From Pocillopora verrucosa (lineage: Eukaryota; Cnidaria; Anthozoa; Scleractinia; Pocilloporidae): a stretch of DNA of 64,000 nucleotides. Positions 22,462-35,067 of this stretch are shown here, one piece after another; position 1 is the first letter of the stretch, and each line of letters opens with the position of its first letter. The position numbers and the translations under genes were made by a program. Location of the stretch: NCBI RefSeq assembly GCF_036669915.1, contig NC_089312.1, positions 15,804,317 to 15,868,316 on the forward strand, given 5' to 3'. Below the pieces are notes generated by a model that was not told where the DNA came from, searched no databases, and saw only the letters and a list, made by a program, of their open reading frames with translations.

Positions 22462-25400
22462 CATCCGAAATGAGAGTTTGTTTTGGTGAAAACACTCTCA
22501 TCAACAAGTCACTCATTTCGATTTTTCAAGCAACAGAAGATGTTTTAACTTTGCATGTCAAGCTGTGATGGAGGTCACGTTTCAATGCACCCTCGGGGCA
22601 GTAAAATGAAAAGCTAGATATGTACTACAAAAAAATTTACTATATATATTTTACTCTATGAACGACTTTTGGCTTTCTTTTTTAAATGTGACTTTTTTCA
22701 TAGAACTGCTCAGTTCAACGGCTTTGTTTTGAATGAGCTCCTGTCTTTATAATGTTTTCGTGACAGGTAGCTACAAGTTTCTAGACACAAACATCTGTTG
22801 GGTTTGTTGGTTAATCTTAATAAATGGAAAACTGTTCCATTAATAGTTGTAACTTCCCTTCCCAAACGTTGAACTATTGATGCACCAGCGATAAAAACTG
22901 CATATTCAGTGAAACCTCACTGGAATAACTTCGCTCCTCTTTTGTTTTTAAGGTAAGGGAATAATATAAGTAACGAAATTGTCTATTGTTGTTTTGAGCC
23001 AGAAAGTGTTAAAAATGTTAATTGTGAAAGTTCTTGTTTTAAAATTGACTTTTCTCTTCGTAATCTTAAAGATGAGGAGATACACAAATAAAACTATGGG
23101 TAGTAGTTTTCATTCGTGAACTTTGGTCTCGAGTCGATTGTTTTCTCTCTTTTAGAAAAAAAAAAAAAAAGAGTTCATTGTCTTTTGAAATCCGGAGCTT
23201 TCTATCCCTTTATTTCCATCTCCAGGTGACTTGCATCATTGCTTCTATTTCTACCCTGTCATATGAAGCTCATTGTTGTCGTTGGTTTTGAAGTGAGATT
23301 TGTCTTGCCTTTTTCACACGCACGTTAGCTGTTTCTGCTCTGTGACAGCAAAGGACTAATTTCCAAAAGAGTTCAGTCTAGATCTTTGACGCAGGAAGCA
23401 GGTGCAAAAGACTAGTTTTTGCGTAATTTGCCTCCTGGGTTTTCCTTCAATAATGAAACTCCATTAACGCTAAAGTTAAAACACGTTCTAAAGCTGTTTT
23501 GTCAAACACGAGTTGAAATTGTTTCCTATATAGATGCTGCTTGGATTGATGTTTGTCGACCTCAAATTTAGCATAAGGAGTCTGCAAGTTCGTGATTATT
23601 TGAATCCTATATAAATTCATCTTTTCCGTTTTCCGTTGCTGATTTTCATTCAGTTGAAAGTGGTTTAACAAGACATGTGAACTGGGCATAATTTTGCATC
23701 ATGTAAGCCGACAGATTTATCTGATCTACTTAGGCGTATGAACTCGATATGAATTAAGGCGGTTTTCTGTGTTAGCGAATGATTTTTCTTTCGTTTTTCC
23801 TTAATCTCTTTACCCGATTGAACTGCCCCACAGATTATCGACAAGGGACATAGTATAATGATAGACTCCCACTCAAAATGGGGAGTCTGTAGACAAACTT
23901 AAACTCTCTCGACGCCGTCTCCCGCTTCGTTTCTTTTAGCACAAAGAGGAATCTGTCATTTATAATCACACAGTAGAATTTTACTATAATTTTATGTTTA
24001 CACGTTACTTTTTTATCGCATACTACAACCGATGAAGAAGTTATAAGCTATTACATTATGGTAAAGAAGTTGTGACGGTAAAAGACATCCATTTTTCTTT
24101 TCGTTTCAAGCACGTTTAGAACAATATCGTGCTGCGGAAAATAAACTATTTTTGAAATTACAGAATAGTAGTTGCAGCACCAAAATGTCATTAACACTCA
24201 AAGCCACTCAACCAAATGTGCCAACCGTTTCAACCAGCCTATTTAACTTGTAAGAAATCGTCTGGAAAAATTTTCTCATTTTGGAACTGCTAATAAAAAA
24301 GCTTGTGGAAACTGCATCTGTTTTATATTCTCTTGGTGAATTTCGTTCTTCGAAAACAAGGAAGATCTATTAGTCTCTATCAGGGAGACTTAAGTGGATT
24401 CTATGATTGGTCAGTGACAATTTAACTGTGAAAGCGGACATGGCGTCAAAAAAAAAAATTCAGGCTGCATATCTTAGTTCGATGCTGTCAATCCGTGTTA
24501 ATCTACTCTTAACCGGTTTAGCCGTCCATGATCCTTTTGTTTCATTTGTACCTCGTTAGTGTCTGTTAGTTCTGTAAAACAATTTTCCCCTAGTTAAAGG
24601 AACTTCCCGGCCTCATCGAAGAGGATTTCAAAGAGCGTGACGAACTTCTTTAAATCGAGAAAGTAACTCGGTGGCTGTGTACTTGAATAATTCGATGGTG
24701 TACATGTATTAGTGGTGAAACTTTTGTACAGTCGCTGTAACAAAGCTGAAGGTTCAAAAAAGTAGAGCGCACATCCCGACCTGATGGAAAGTCGGGTTTC
24801 CCCCTCCCTCCTCCGTTTTCAGTGAAGTCGCTTAATCAGTCATGTAGTCAATGGGGGGAGCCCTCCAGTTCGGCACTTGAGGGGTGGGCTAAGATTTGTC
24901 ACCCTTAGGATAACCAAAATAGACATTGACTGCTGATTCTTATTCTAGAGTGGTATTTTTTAATTTGCACGGAAACAAAATGTTCACTATAAGAGTCGTG
25001 GTTAGTTCGATGTTCGCTTCTAAATGTGCTAATATATTAATGTAAAGGAAAAATTTTTCAATTTTACGATTAATATTTCAATACACCACAAATTGCTATA
25101 AATGGATATAGTTCTGTATAGATCATAGATTAATTCTATGTTAGTTATAGATTTTTTCATATCACAAGGATAACAAGATATCTTGTGCGGTAAAAATTAC
25201 AAAGTATCTAGCTCAGAACTTCTGCCAGTTGAGTCAAATTTTTTTATTTATACCAATCTAGTGATTGGGTAAACAATCAAACAGACCATAAGAATTCGAT
25301 CCAACAGACAGCTGTGACTAGAAAACACCCTGAGAAGTTCACAAATGTGAAATCCACTCATTGCATTTTACGTTGAGCCTCAGTTATCTTTAGCAAAACA

Positions 25401-28400
25401 ATGTTTAGGTTCAGAGAGAGGTAGGAAAATATTGCTGACGTTCCCGATGCAAGGATTGGGTAGAATGTAATTTATGAAGAAAATATTCAGCACATCATGG
25501 GCAGCCTCACACTAAACATGAAACATCCGTTTGGTCACGTCTAATTTTGTTTCCTCTACTATCTTGAATATAAAATCGCACGCCATTACTTCATTTCAAA
25601 TTAATTAAAGGCGGGCAAAATAATCTGTTTCGTTCGATAATGATGTGTTTAGCTTGTGCGCTTAAGATGGATAGCGATCGATCCAACTTAGGTTTCCTTA
25701 ACGACTCTTTTTTATTTCTTTTTATAAATCGAATTTAAATTTTACTCTTGCTATCCGTTGTTCCCTCTTTGGTTGATTAACTTTTTTTATCCATCAAAAT
25801 GACAATTTTTTTCGTACAATAGCTATTTGCATGTGTAATTGTTTTGCAGAGAAAGTTTTATTTCAATTCTTAGTTTTTTGGGTTCATTTTTCATATGATG
25901 AGGATACTAAACACGACAATTTTCGATTTTTAAAGGTAAGCACCAACAAAAATTTTTTTCTGCTTCATAAAATAAAATTTGCTCTTTCAGCATTCCGCCC
26001 AAACCTGGTAAGTCCCTTAATGCTCAGTTAATTTTCAGCTAAATGGACATCTGCACTGAAAGTTGACAGTAATTCAGAATAGTTTTGAGTCAGGTTATTA
26101 GCCGAAAACTTGTGCCACTCTCGTAGCCAATCAGACACACAGTTAAAACAATCGTGACTTGAGAAATATTTGGTGATTGACAAACGTCTTCCCACGCTTT
26201 TATCAAGTTTTATCTTTCGTAAATTGTTCTGCAATAACGACACTAAATCGAAAATTGCGTGTAGCGAGTAATTCAAGGCTGATACTGAACTAGTTCTGCG
26301 AGTTTTCGGTTTCGTGGAGATTCATTTTTTCCATTCCTTGAGGAATTTAGTCATAAGCTAATGGTGCCGCAAATCTTTTCAAATCTTTTTCGAAACAGAG
26401 GGGCTAAGAAAGCATCGTCAGTGCGAATGAAGCAACGGATTCAGTTTACCTCCAAAACATGTACATTATATTTATTTCATATATATATATATATTAACTC
26501 ATGTGCATAAATAGGCTCCTTACTCGACATCAGATTTAGACAATCTAAGTCTTGAAAGACGATTTCAAAATTCTGTGACAATAACTTTTAAACTAAGCCA
26601 CAAAACTTGGTTGACCATAGTTGCTGGAGCGGGTGTTCGTTGACTCGAGTCCTGCGAAACCAACGAATTTTGTCTTTTGTGATTTAAAGGGAAAAACATC
26701 TACAACGAAACGCATAACAACTGAGGCAAGATTTAAATTAAAGAGTAAGTCATGATCACCTTTTGAATATAATATTTTCACTGAAATTTCTCCATCTCAT
26801 CGATTGGTAAATTTTTTTCCCCTCACCATAGCACAGCCTCAAGTATTTACAGACAGGCTTCAACTTTAATCTTCACACTAAGAATCAGTTTTAGAAGTTT
26901 AAAATATATTAGCCTTTGATAAGATTACGCTATAAGCTGGAGCTCTATCAAGTTTAATCCCCGTTGCATTAGATCTACTAAATGAAACTCAAAACATATA
27001 TTTAAGCATTGCCTTAAAAGGAAACTTTCATTTTGTGAACGTAATTTAGCTTTGACTTTTCGGCTTTTTCCTCTCACTTTACTCTTGTTTAGCCCTAAAA
27101 GGAGATATCAAAAACTCGAGGGCATGTTATTCGTCACGATATTTATTGCTTTCAGTTATTTGCGTGCATTCCCCTTTCGATTTTCATTAACACAACGAAA
27201 CCACCGACGAGGTCTTCGTGTTGAAATATTCTCTACCAATTTTCCTTCTTAGCGTTTAATATCGTGATTAAATATTCACCCTCTTTTACTGTAATATTAC
27301 ACCACTTGTGTCCCTCGAACTGATGTTTTTAACTCGAATCAAAGTCAACCACTCTTGGCTCTGGTTATGTTATTAAAGCTATTAAACTCTTATCGCTGTC
27401 TTTTGCGGTGACAGACGTGAAGGAGAACCCTTGAAGATAGGTGTTTCTTTTGATTATTTTGTAATTAACGCAAGCTTATTTCGTTTTCAACTGAATGATT
27501 TACGTGCATTTAAGACAGACCTTTCCGATTCTTTAGTGGAACGGAAACGTGACAATGGGGAGCCAATATCCTGTTTGAGCCATTTCACTCTCGCTCTGGC
27601 AAGTGTATGAATGGATCCATTTGATTTATTATTGATGCACATGTCTGTGTTTTTCAAATATATTTTACTTTCTTAAGACCTCAAGCCCTGACGAAAGTGA
27701 TTCGCCTTTAATGGTTGAGCTGAAACGAACTGCAGATCTTCCAAAAGGAGCGTATCGTCTCGTCTTAAAAGCCTTTCATGTACTTTGGTAAGGAAGTTGA
27801 TTAATTTTATTGAATTCCTTTTCTTCCTTTTTTCTTAAGTGATGTTCTTTATTGAATTTAGTTCTGGTAATTTCTCTTGGTAAGAGTCAATGTCGACATT
27901 CTTCGTTGGGAAACGACTTCTTTTATTCTGGGAAGGCCTCGAAATAAGGCATTCACTAGAAATTCAATTCCTGAGTATTAGGAATACAATAATAAAATTG
28001 ACAAATCAGTAATTTCATTTAGTGAGCAACTGATTTCAAAACTAGAGCTGATTTAGAATTAAATAAACGCCATGTACACCCAAATATGCATTTTGCTAGT
28101 TTCAGTCTTGAAATGCAGTGGTTGGGCAACCACTCTTTCAATTATAATTCTTGTCACAATGCAATAAGGTTCGACTAATTAACAGAGTAAAGATAAATTT
28201 TCAAAAAAACGGGAGATGCATCACTGTTTCTCATCATTCGTGTTCTCTATGGCTTGACGGCCAACCCAAACTCATTTTTTTCATTTCAGAAAATGCATTT
28301 GTTCAGCCAATCAAGCCTGATTTCCCCTGCCTTTTGCTTATCACATTGATACAAATCGAAATCTCTACGTGGAGTCAAATGGGTAAATTTTACCATATAC

Positions 28401-28659
28401 TTCACTGCTTGAGGAATTTTCATAGAACTACTGTTTTATTCTGTAACTGATACTCATCGGTAGGAACTCGGGACTCACTCTTAGCTCAATCAATCGAGTA
28501 AAAATAAATGAATCTGCTAAATATCTAGAAACCGCAAAATAACCATATTGGATGCGTAATATTGGACGGAGGGTAGCAATTCTTGGAATGTTTTGGCAAC
28601 GCCTTACTAGTACATTTGTCAAACAAATCGACCGTTTGTGAAATCAACTGAGGTGTTTT

Positions 28660-28800
28660 TAAAGAAAAAAAAACAAAACAAAAAAGACACAAAAACAAAC
28701 ACAAAAAATGAAAAATAACAAATAAAAAATAAACGGACAACATAAAACAAGAAAAACAAGACAACAACAAAAACAAAATAAAAAATAACCACAACAAAAT
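28660..28800 (+). repeat. A-rich low-complexity tract
   Basis: Runs of AAAAC/AAAAAT units over about 140 bp. They produce a spurious Phe/Leu-rich frame on the minus strand (28525-28803). Confidence 0.85.
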
Positions 28801-31095
28801 CACCTGAGGTTGCTCTTAATCCACATTTTGCTCAACATTTCTTATTTCCTTTTAGACTGACAAGCTGAAGTGTAAGTTCCGAAGGATTAGCCAAAAAGTG
28901 CTTCCTGATGTACCCTAGGTTTTTTAATATCGTTTTATTTACTCTGCCAGGGTGTGCCAAAAGTAATAAGTGATAAATACGGTGACCTAAAATGTAACTT
29001 TATTAGGGGCTTAAGTTCATTTGAACAATAGAGTCGGATGCATTGCAAACTGATGAAAACCACATCAAAGTATCTCGGATACAGTATGTCAAGAAGTCGT
29101 AATCCTTTTTCCCATGACTAATAAACGATTTTAAATGCTTTAGAGGTTTTTTATTTATAAGGAGTGGTTTTCTTTTTTGGTCTCGATCATTTGATCAGCT
29201 TGATGGAAAAAAAATTAAGAGAAGTTTTATGCTACATTATTTTCGAAAACTGAATTACATCTCAATGTAATAACCAAAGAGGTTTTTTATTTCATTATTT
29301 CACTGAAAATTGCGCAATATCGATTTCTTCAAACTTGAAAATTCTGACTTAATAATCATCCGCGGCCTGCATGCACTTATCACTAATTTTCCCATTGTTT
29401 TCTACTGGGGTTGAAATTAATATATTAGTTCCGATTTTCATAGAAATTTGTCTACATCGCGTAAAAAATGTTTGTCTAAAGAGCCATTTTGTGCTTTCTT
29501 TCCTATGAGTCTGTCACTTTTGATTACATTGGATGATTACAATGGCGCCAGTTTAATATTTAGAAGTTCCCAAGAACTGTCAATGTCATCACCTAAGCGG
29601 ACAGCTAACTTTAATTAATATCACTACAGGCTAGCAGTGTCCAGCTTTGACGAATAAATTTTAGAACATAAGTCTTTGACGCGAAGCTCTTGCTCGTACG
29701 ATGTCATAAGTTAGGCTGGCATGAATATAAAATCCAGTCTGAAAGTTATTCCAGGCTCGAAAGTGTCTGATACTTCGTTTCTAACACAGGTAAGAATGAG
29801 GGACATCGATCGGTCAGGATCGCGCGTTTAATGGTGAAAAACGAAATTAGTGAAGGTTTCTCTAGCAGTTATCTCTTTTTAAAGTGTTCAGTGGCCATAG
29901 TGAATGTGCTTTTACCAAAACAGATAAACCTGTTTCAGTTGCCTAAATCAAGAAGAATTTATTTTACAGATGGTAATTACTTCCTTAAATTACATAGGAA
30001 TGAAAAATTCTTTAGGAAATTTTGTAGATAATGCAGGAGGTTTTAAAGAAGTGATTATCTTTTCTCACAATTCTTACTTATTTGCCATCCTACAGCCTTG
30101 CCTCATTGTGGGTTACCAAATAGTCTGGTATTGTAAATTCTCCCTAAATAATTCACACCTGCAAGCATTTATTTTTTCCTTTGCGACGAAAATGCATCCG
30201 GTGTAAATAACATTAGTGTTGCTTAATTTCAATCGAAAACCACCTAACCTTAATATTTTTAAAGCTTCTCTTGTGGCTAGCAAGTGGCTCACCGCTCAAG
30301 TCTAGCAATTACGCGCTAAAGATACCAGGGTCAGATGTGACTAATAGGGAGATTTCTGGCTCACGCTAGGTTCTGGAGCAGTCAATACCCTTAGCAGTAT
30401 AGTACTTTACAAACGCAGGATATTTGAACATTATCCTTAAAATTTTACTATTGCCTCCATTTAGGTATCCCCGTTCGGTATAACCGAGTACTTTTACATA
30501 TCAGTTCGTTGGAATAAACTAAGGTAAGAGCAGTAAATGTCGAATTGGAATCGCATAAAACCATGTATGGCTTGAAGGCAAAGTCTGATTATTTAAGCAA
30601 GTGTTAACGAATATATACATGGAAAAGACCAAAAATTAGAAGCGAGAATCGGATGTAAGGATCAAAATTTGACAAAAAATCATCCTTTCTGCATACTTGT
30701 CACTTGCAGAGAGCCTCGGAAACTGTCCTATATTTAAAGCTGATCGTGTTTTCAAATCCCTTCTCATCATTTTTATCCTTTGGGTATCATTTTGATTTGC
30801 TATTATGGTTTTCATTGAAATTTTACGATTCTCCTAAGTTACTGAAGAAAATTTATGACTGCATCAGAAAAACCCTCACACATGTTAACTTTTCACTTGC
30901 AAGGATTAGGGTTAACCGAGAATGACCAAAACGAATAGATCTCGGCTTAAAAATATTTTGAGTAAAGATCTCGGGCTGTTAGTAGGGCGAAGGAAGGATA
31001 TAGAAAACGGATCAGAGGAAAGTGAGCCAATAGCAGGAATTTTATGAAACCACGTCGGTGACGGAACCGTGAAAGTAGAGGAACAAAAGATTTAG

Positions 31096-31250
31096 CAACC
31101 AGGGCCCAGTTTTATAAAGGGCTGATAACGCTACCCAACGGATAAATCGCTATCCAGCGGATGAATGATAGCAAAGCGTATAGCGTTATCCATCGGATAG
31201 AGATTTATCCTGTGGATAGCGTTATCAGACCGTCGAACAACCAGAGCCAG
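31096..31250. mobile_element. Palindromic MITE-like repeat ('ggataacgctatcc' type)
   Basis: It has 'gctgataacgct', 'ggataaatcgctatccagcgg' split motifs, 'tagcgttatcc' and 'ggatagcgttatcag', flanked by 'caaccagggcccag' and 'caaccagagccag'. It is a degenerate inverted-repeat element. I recall the same core in other cnidarian sequences. Confidence 0.6.
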
Positions 31251-31817
31251 AGCAATAGCTCAGCGGACGCAATTATAACACTTTGAACATTTCGTAAAAG
31301 AAAACGTGATTTCACCAAAATTTGTCTCCTTTAAGAACGGGAACCTCGACGTACGTAAAGTAGGTCAAGTTTGTGCTTTGAACATCCACATGCTATGCTG
31401 GAGGGGAGGATCTTACAATATCAGAAACGGTTAATTCATCGAGTTGCTGAGAAAATTTCCCAGGAGTAAAAAAAGTTCAATCTTTTAAAAAGGGGACGTT
31501 TTACCACGCGTCGCTGTCATGTTATCTGAAGCTCCCTAGTGTTTTAAAGTTTCGGTAAATTTAAGCTGCTCGTTAAGCCCCGAAATGGGAAGTTTGTTTC
31601 ATGGTGGAATGCAGGTTTTCTAAGAAATAAGTAATGAGGCGGAGAATACGAAAGTTGGTCAAAAAAAATGGAATAGGAGGAGGAAGCTAAGAATGTGTCA
31701 CGTGCAAACCTTAAACATTTGCGGGGAAGTTACTTAGTTCCTAACTTATCTGATTCAATCCTGGCTCTTAAAATTAAGCAGAAGTAACAGTTATGATTTT
31801 TATCTTTAAACAAAGGG

Positions 31818-32948
31818 ATGAATTCTTCTAACGATACCGCCTCAGTTATACAGCTTTACACAGACACCGAGAAGGTTGTGTTGATCACTCTGTACGTGGC
31901 GATCTTTACAGTAGCTCTATTTGGCAATTCTATTGGATTGTACGTAGTTTGTTTGAAGACAACTTCTAAGAGAATACATAATCTTTTGATCAAGAACCTG
32001 GCAATCGCTGACTTGTTAATGACATTGACTATTATGCCATACTCAGTGCTTTTCATGTTCCTTCAACCAAACCTATGGTTTGGAGGAACTTTTGGGACAG
32101 TCACGTGCAAAGCGTTTTTCTACGTCATGCCTGTTTCAATTGCTGCATCCGTGACAACGATGGTGGTCATTTCTCTGGATCGATTTTGGGCCATCTATTT
32201 CCCACTCAATCAGGCCGTTTTCCAGAAGCATAAAACAGTGACAGCGGCGATATGGCTCATTTCTTTGATTTCCACGACGCCATATTTGTTACTATACAAT
32301 GTTCTCAACGTGGGGGAGTACTCTTATTGTGTTCAAGACTGGCCTTGGGCAAATAACCCGATGGACAATTTTTTGGCCGTGCGGACATTCTACGTTGTTT
32401 TATTTGTTTTGCTCTATCCCGTCCCCCTCTCCATTATAACCGTACTCAACAGCATCATTGGTCGCCGTTTGTGGTTTCACAGGATACCAGGAAGTATCTC
32501 TAGTGCTCCAAGGACACCCGTTGAACTCTCAAGGCGGAAAGTTGTCAAAATGTTAGTCGTAATTGTCTTGACCTTTGCGCTGTGTTGGTTACCTACACAT
32601 GTGATGCATTACCTCGTGTTTTTTGAACAGGCCCAAATTACCGCGTTGACAGCGAATTTGCTTTATTGGGTGTCGCATGCAAACAGTGCGATAAATCCTT
32701 TGTTATACATCGCCTTCAACAGAGCTTTTCGTTTGGCATTTATGGATGCCTATGTTGCAATGGTCATGTGTCCTGTACACGCAGTCAGTGCATGTGTAGG
32801 GTACATCTCTAGAGAGCAATCCGTGCCGGAACTGCAAACAAGTGAGCGTCTTGTGGTACTCCGGCAGAAAGCGCACTCGTTTCGCGTTGCACCTTCTTCA
32901 GAACGTGCACAAGACAATGAAAAGGTGAACTATGACACTAAGCTTTAA
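31818..32948 (+). CDS. Class A GPCR 1, peptide-receptor-like
   Basis: This is a complete single-exon receptor of 376 residues with seven hydrophobic segments. Visible features: N-glycosylation sites N2 and N5; TM1 GNSIGLYVV (N37); TM2 NLAIADLL (D65); the WFGG motif in loop 1; disulfide cysteines C97 and C171; D121-R122-F123 in place of DRY; CWLP 256-259; and N293-P-L-L-Y297. This pattern fits rhodopsin-family peptide receptors (NPY/NPFF/QRFP/galanin-like group), but ligand and G protein cannot be assigned. The ATG is preceded by 'aaacaaag|gg', which resembles a splice acceptor two bases upstream, so a noncoding 5' exon is likely. The tail has no palmitoylation cysteine cluster of the type seen in the receptor at 41179. 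It is most similar to the receptor at 39169, same strand. Confidence 0.92.
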   Translation: MNSSNDTASVIQLYTDTEKVVLITLYVAIFTVALFGNSIGLYVVCLKTTSKRIHNLLIKNLAIADLLMTLTIMPYSVLFMFLQPNLWFGGTFGTVTCKAFFYVMPVSIAASVTTMVVISLDRFWAIYFPLNQAVFQKHKTVTAAIWLISLISTTPYLLLYNVLNVGEYSYCVQDWPWANNPMDNFLAVRTFYVVLFVLLYPVPLSIITVLNSIIGRRLWFHRIPGSISSAPRTPVELSRRKVVKMLVVIVLTFALCWLPTHVMHYLVFFEQAQITALTANLLYWVSHANSAINPLLYIAFNRAFRLAFMDAYVAMVMCPVHAVSACVGYISREQSVPELQTSERLVVLRQKAHSFRVAPSSERAQDNEKVNYDTKL

Positions 32949-35067
32949 ATCTCTGTGTACGGCGCAGGCTTTAGAGAGAAAAATATTAGCTGAGTTAACT
33001 GTTCTAAAAGTTATTTCAATTGCTTGCACTTGACTTGAAAATCAATTTTGAAACGTGGAAAATCTGATGATCATACAATTTTCATGACGAGGAAAGTGCC
33101 AAAGCTTGATCAAGTGTTTCCGTTGAAATAAATTTCGTGATTGTTCATCAGTTAGTTGTATCGGTATCAATGTAATGTTTGAGGTTATATGGATAAACTA
33201 GTGGCGAAAAAAATCTTCACATGAACAGGCAATTTATATTTTAAGATGAATCAAAAAAAGGACCATTATAATTTCTCATTGATTGACATATATATAACGA
33301 TTGTGTCTAGTTGATTAAGGCTTTTGCTGTTTTACGTCCTGATTTCCCCAACCAACTAGAAGATTATTCCAAATTTTCCGGAGTTAGTTAAGTCTAGTTA
33401 GGTAACACTGATGAAATTAAAAATGACAATTTCTCCAATGTTAGGGGGTTTATACGAACTAGTATTCATTGATGTGAAAGCGAAGATGCCCTTGTGTTCA
33501 ATGTACTTTGGCTGCAGAATTATGGCGTTTAAGTTACGATTTACTTTGACAAAACTTTCGTTTTCTTGCCTATAGCTGACATTTGAAGTGTCTCAAATCG
33601 ATTCACGTGGGGTCGTTAGTTGCTGTATTTGAATTTTCTCCTTTATTTCGTAGGTAAACAATTAACCGAGCTCTTAAATTTCCAGCTTTCAGGTAATAGA
33701 ATTGCCATAGGGGGAAGAGGGGAGGGTGAGTGTGTGGAGGGGGATATCATAGTTAAGAATTTCACACCGAGAAGTAATTATACCTCGAAGATTCTTTGAA
33801 TTCGCGCGTTTTTGTCAACTTAAGGTATCACGATGATCTCCTACTAATTTACGGGTACAGATGGTCCCCAACAGATACTCAGTTACAAAAAGGGTACCAA
33901 GTGCTGCCACGAAAGCAAGGAGAAATCCCACTGGCAGTAATTGCTAAAGAGAAGTAAAGAAACTAAGGAGATAACAAAAAGGAAATAAAAAATATCACTC
34001 CCCATTATGTAAACCTTGGTCTGATTAAGCCTCATGATATAATAAACTTAAGTACGTGTCAACTGTTTTGTGATCATATTGTACACTAAAAAAACCTGTC
34101 TTATTGTGCATTGTCTTTTGTATCTGAGAACTATTCAAGATTATGCCACTCGAAATACATCTTTGAAGCACCTGAATCCCAGTCCCTTCGGATTAAATGT
34201 TAGGAAATTCTGTCCGATTAACAAATGGTTCATACGTCAGCGTGCGTTCATCGAGATATGAAGCACGCGGAAAGTTTGGAGAGCAGGAAAGATGCGTAAG
34301 AGTAACTCTAGCTTCTTGAGTGCTCTCCAAACTTCCCGCATGCTTCATATCTCGATGAACGCACACCTGACGTATGAACCAAATGTTTTATAAAATTTTC
34401 AACCCGATGGTTTAAATGTTGTAAAAGGGTTAATATTCCCTCTGCTACGCTTCAGCGTGTGGATAATTTTGTTTCAGGAAAACATTTCGCTACGCTGTAA
34501 ACTATCTTGTCTTAGATTGGTCAAAAAACTTACAGGTGAATTCATGCGTGTAAATGAACTTTATTTTCTGATTGAATACAAAATTCTCTTATCCAAAACA
34601 AAAACAAAGATGCAAAGCACCTTTCTTTTTATTTCCGTTTTTTTTGGGGAATTAAAAACTCCATTCCGAAGAAAAAGTGGGCAGTTGTTCTTCATCAGCT
34701 GGCACACAACTTTCCATGTTTAGCTTAAATTGCCGTTGAAGTCTTAACTAGTCTTTTACTAGTAAAATCCCAAAGTAAAAAATCGCGGAGAAATTTTTTT
34801 TTCTTGAGGGATTTGCTTGCTGACTTCATGAGCGTGTACAATAGGAATATGAAGCACGCTCACGGAATTGAATTTGATTGGACAAATTTACTAGCTATGT
34901 TATAACTTCTATTGAACCGATATTCCTATATCTACATGGAAGAAGCCTACTTTAAAACTGTTAAAAGGAGCACTTTTCATGGATAACTTTTCTCAGTAAT
35001 AGTTACTATCTGGACCTGGAACTATTTATTTATATTTTGTTTAAGGACCCTTTAAGGTATGATTCCT
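32949..35067. other. Gene-free stretch after GPCR 1
   Basis: It holds the 3' UTR of the first receptor, a purine-rich patch near 33711-33745 and the hairpin element listed separately. Short frames (34070-34261, 34457-34723) show no family features. Confidence 0.6.
34220..34387. mobile_element. Hairpin element with about 66-bp arms
   Basis: The left arm 34220-34285 ('ggttcatacgtcag', 'gttcatcgagatatgaagca', 'aaagtttggagagca') is repeated inverted at 34320-34387 ('tgctctccaaacttcc', 'tgcttcatatctcgatgaac', 'ctgacgtatgaacc'), around a loop of about 34 bp. The arms differ by few bases. Confidence 0.85.

Larger units (their letters stand above)
16232..31817. other. 15.6-kb stretch with no recognisable gene
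   Basis: Short frames here (for example 16345-16590, 17907-18116, 18275-18502, 19963-20190, 25831-26031, 26028-26276 on -, 28151-28450, 30704-30925) show no domain, no consistent exon borders and biased AT-rich composition. Only repeats are listed separately (16863, 17406, 22430, 28660, 31096). The proximal part may hold a 5' noncoding exon of the ShK-VWA gene, and the distal part one of the first GPCR. Confidence 0.55.

Noticed and set aside
28525..28803. Hydrophobic 92-codon frame on the minus strand
   Set aside because: It is translation of an A-rich tract.
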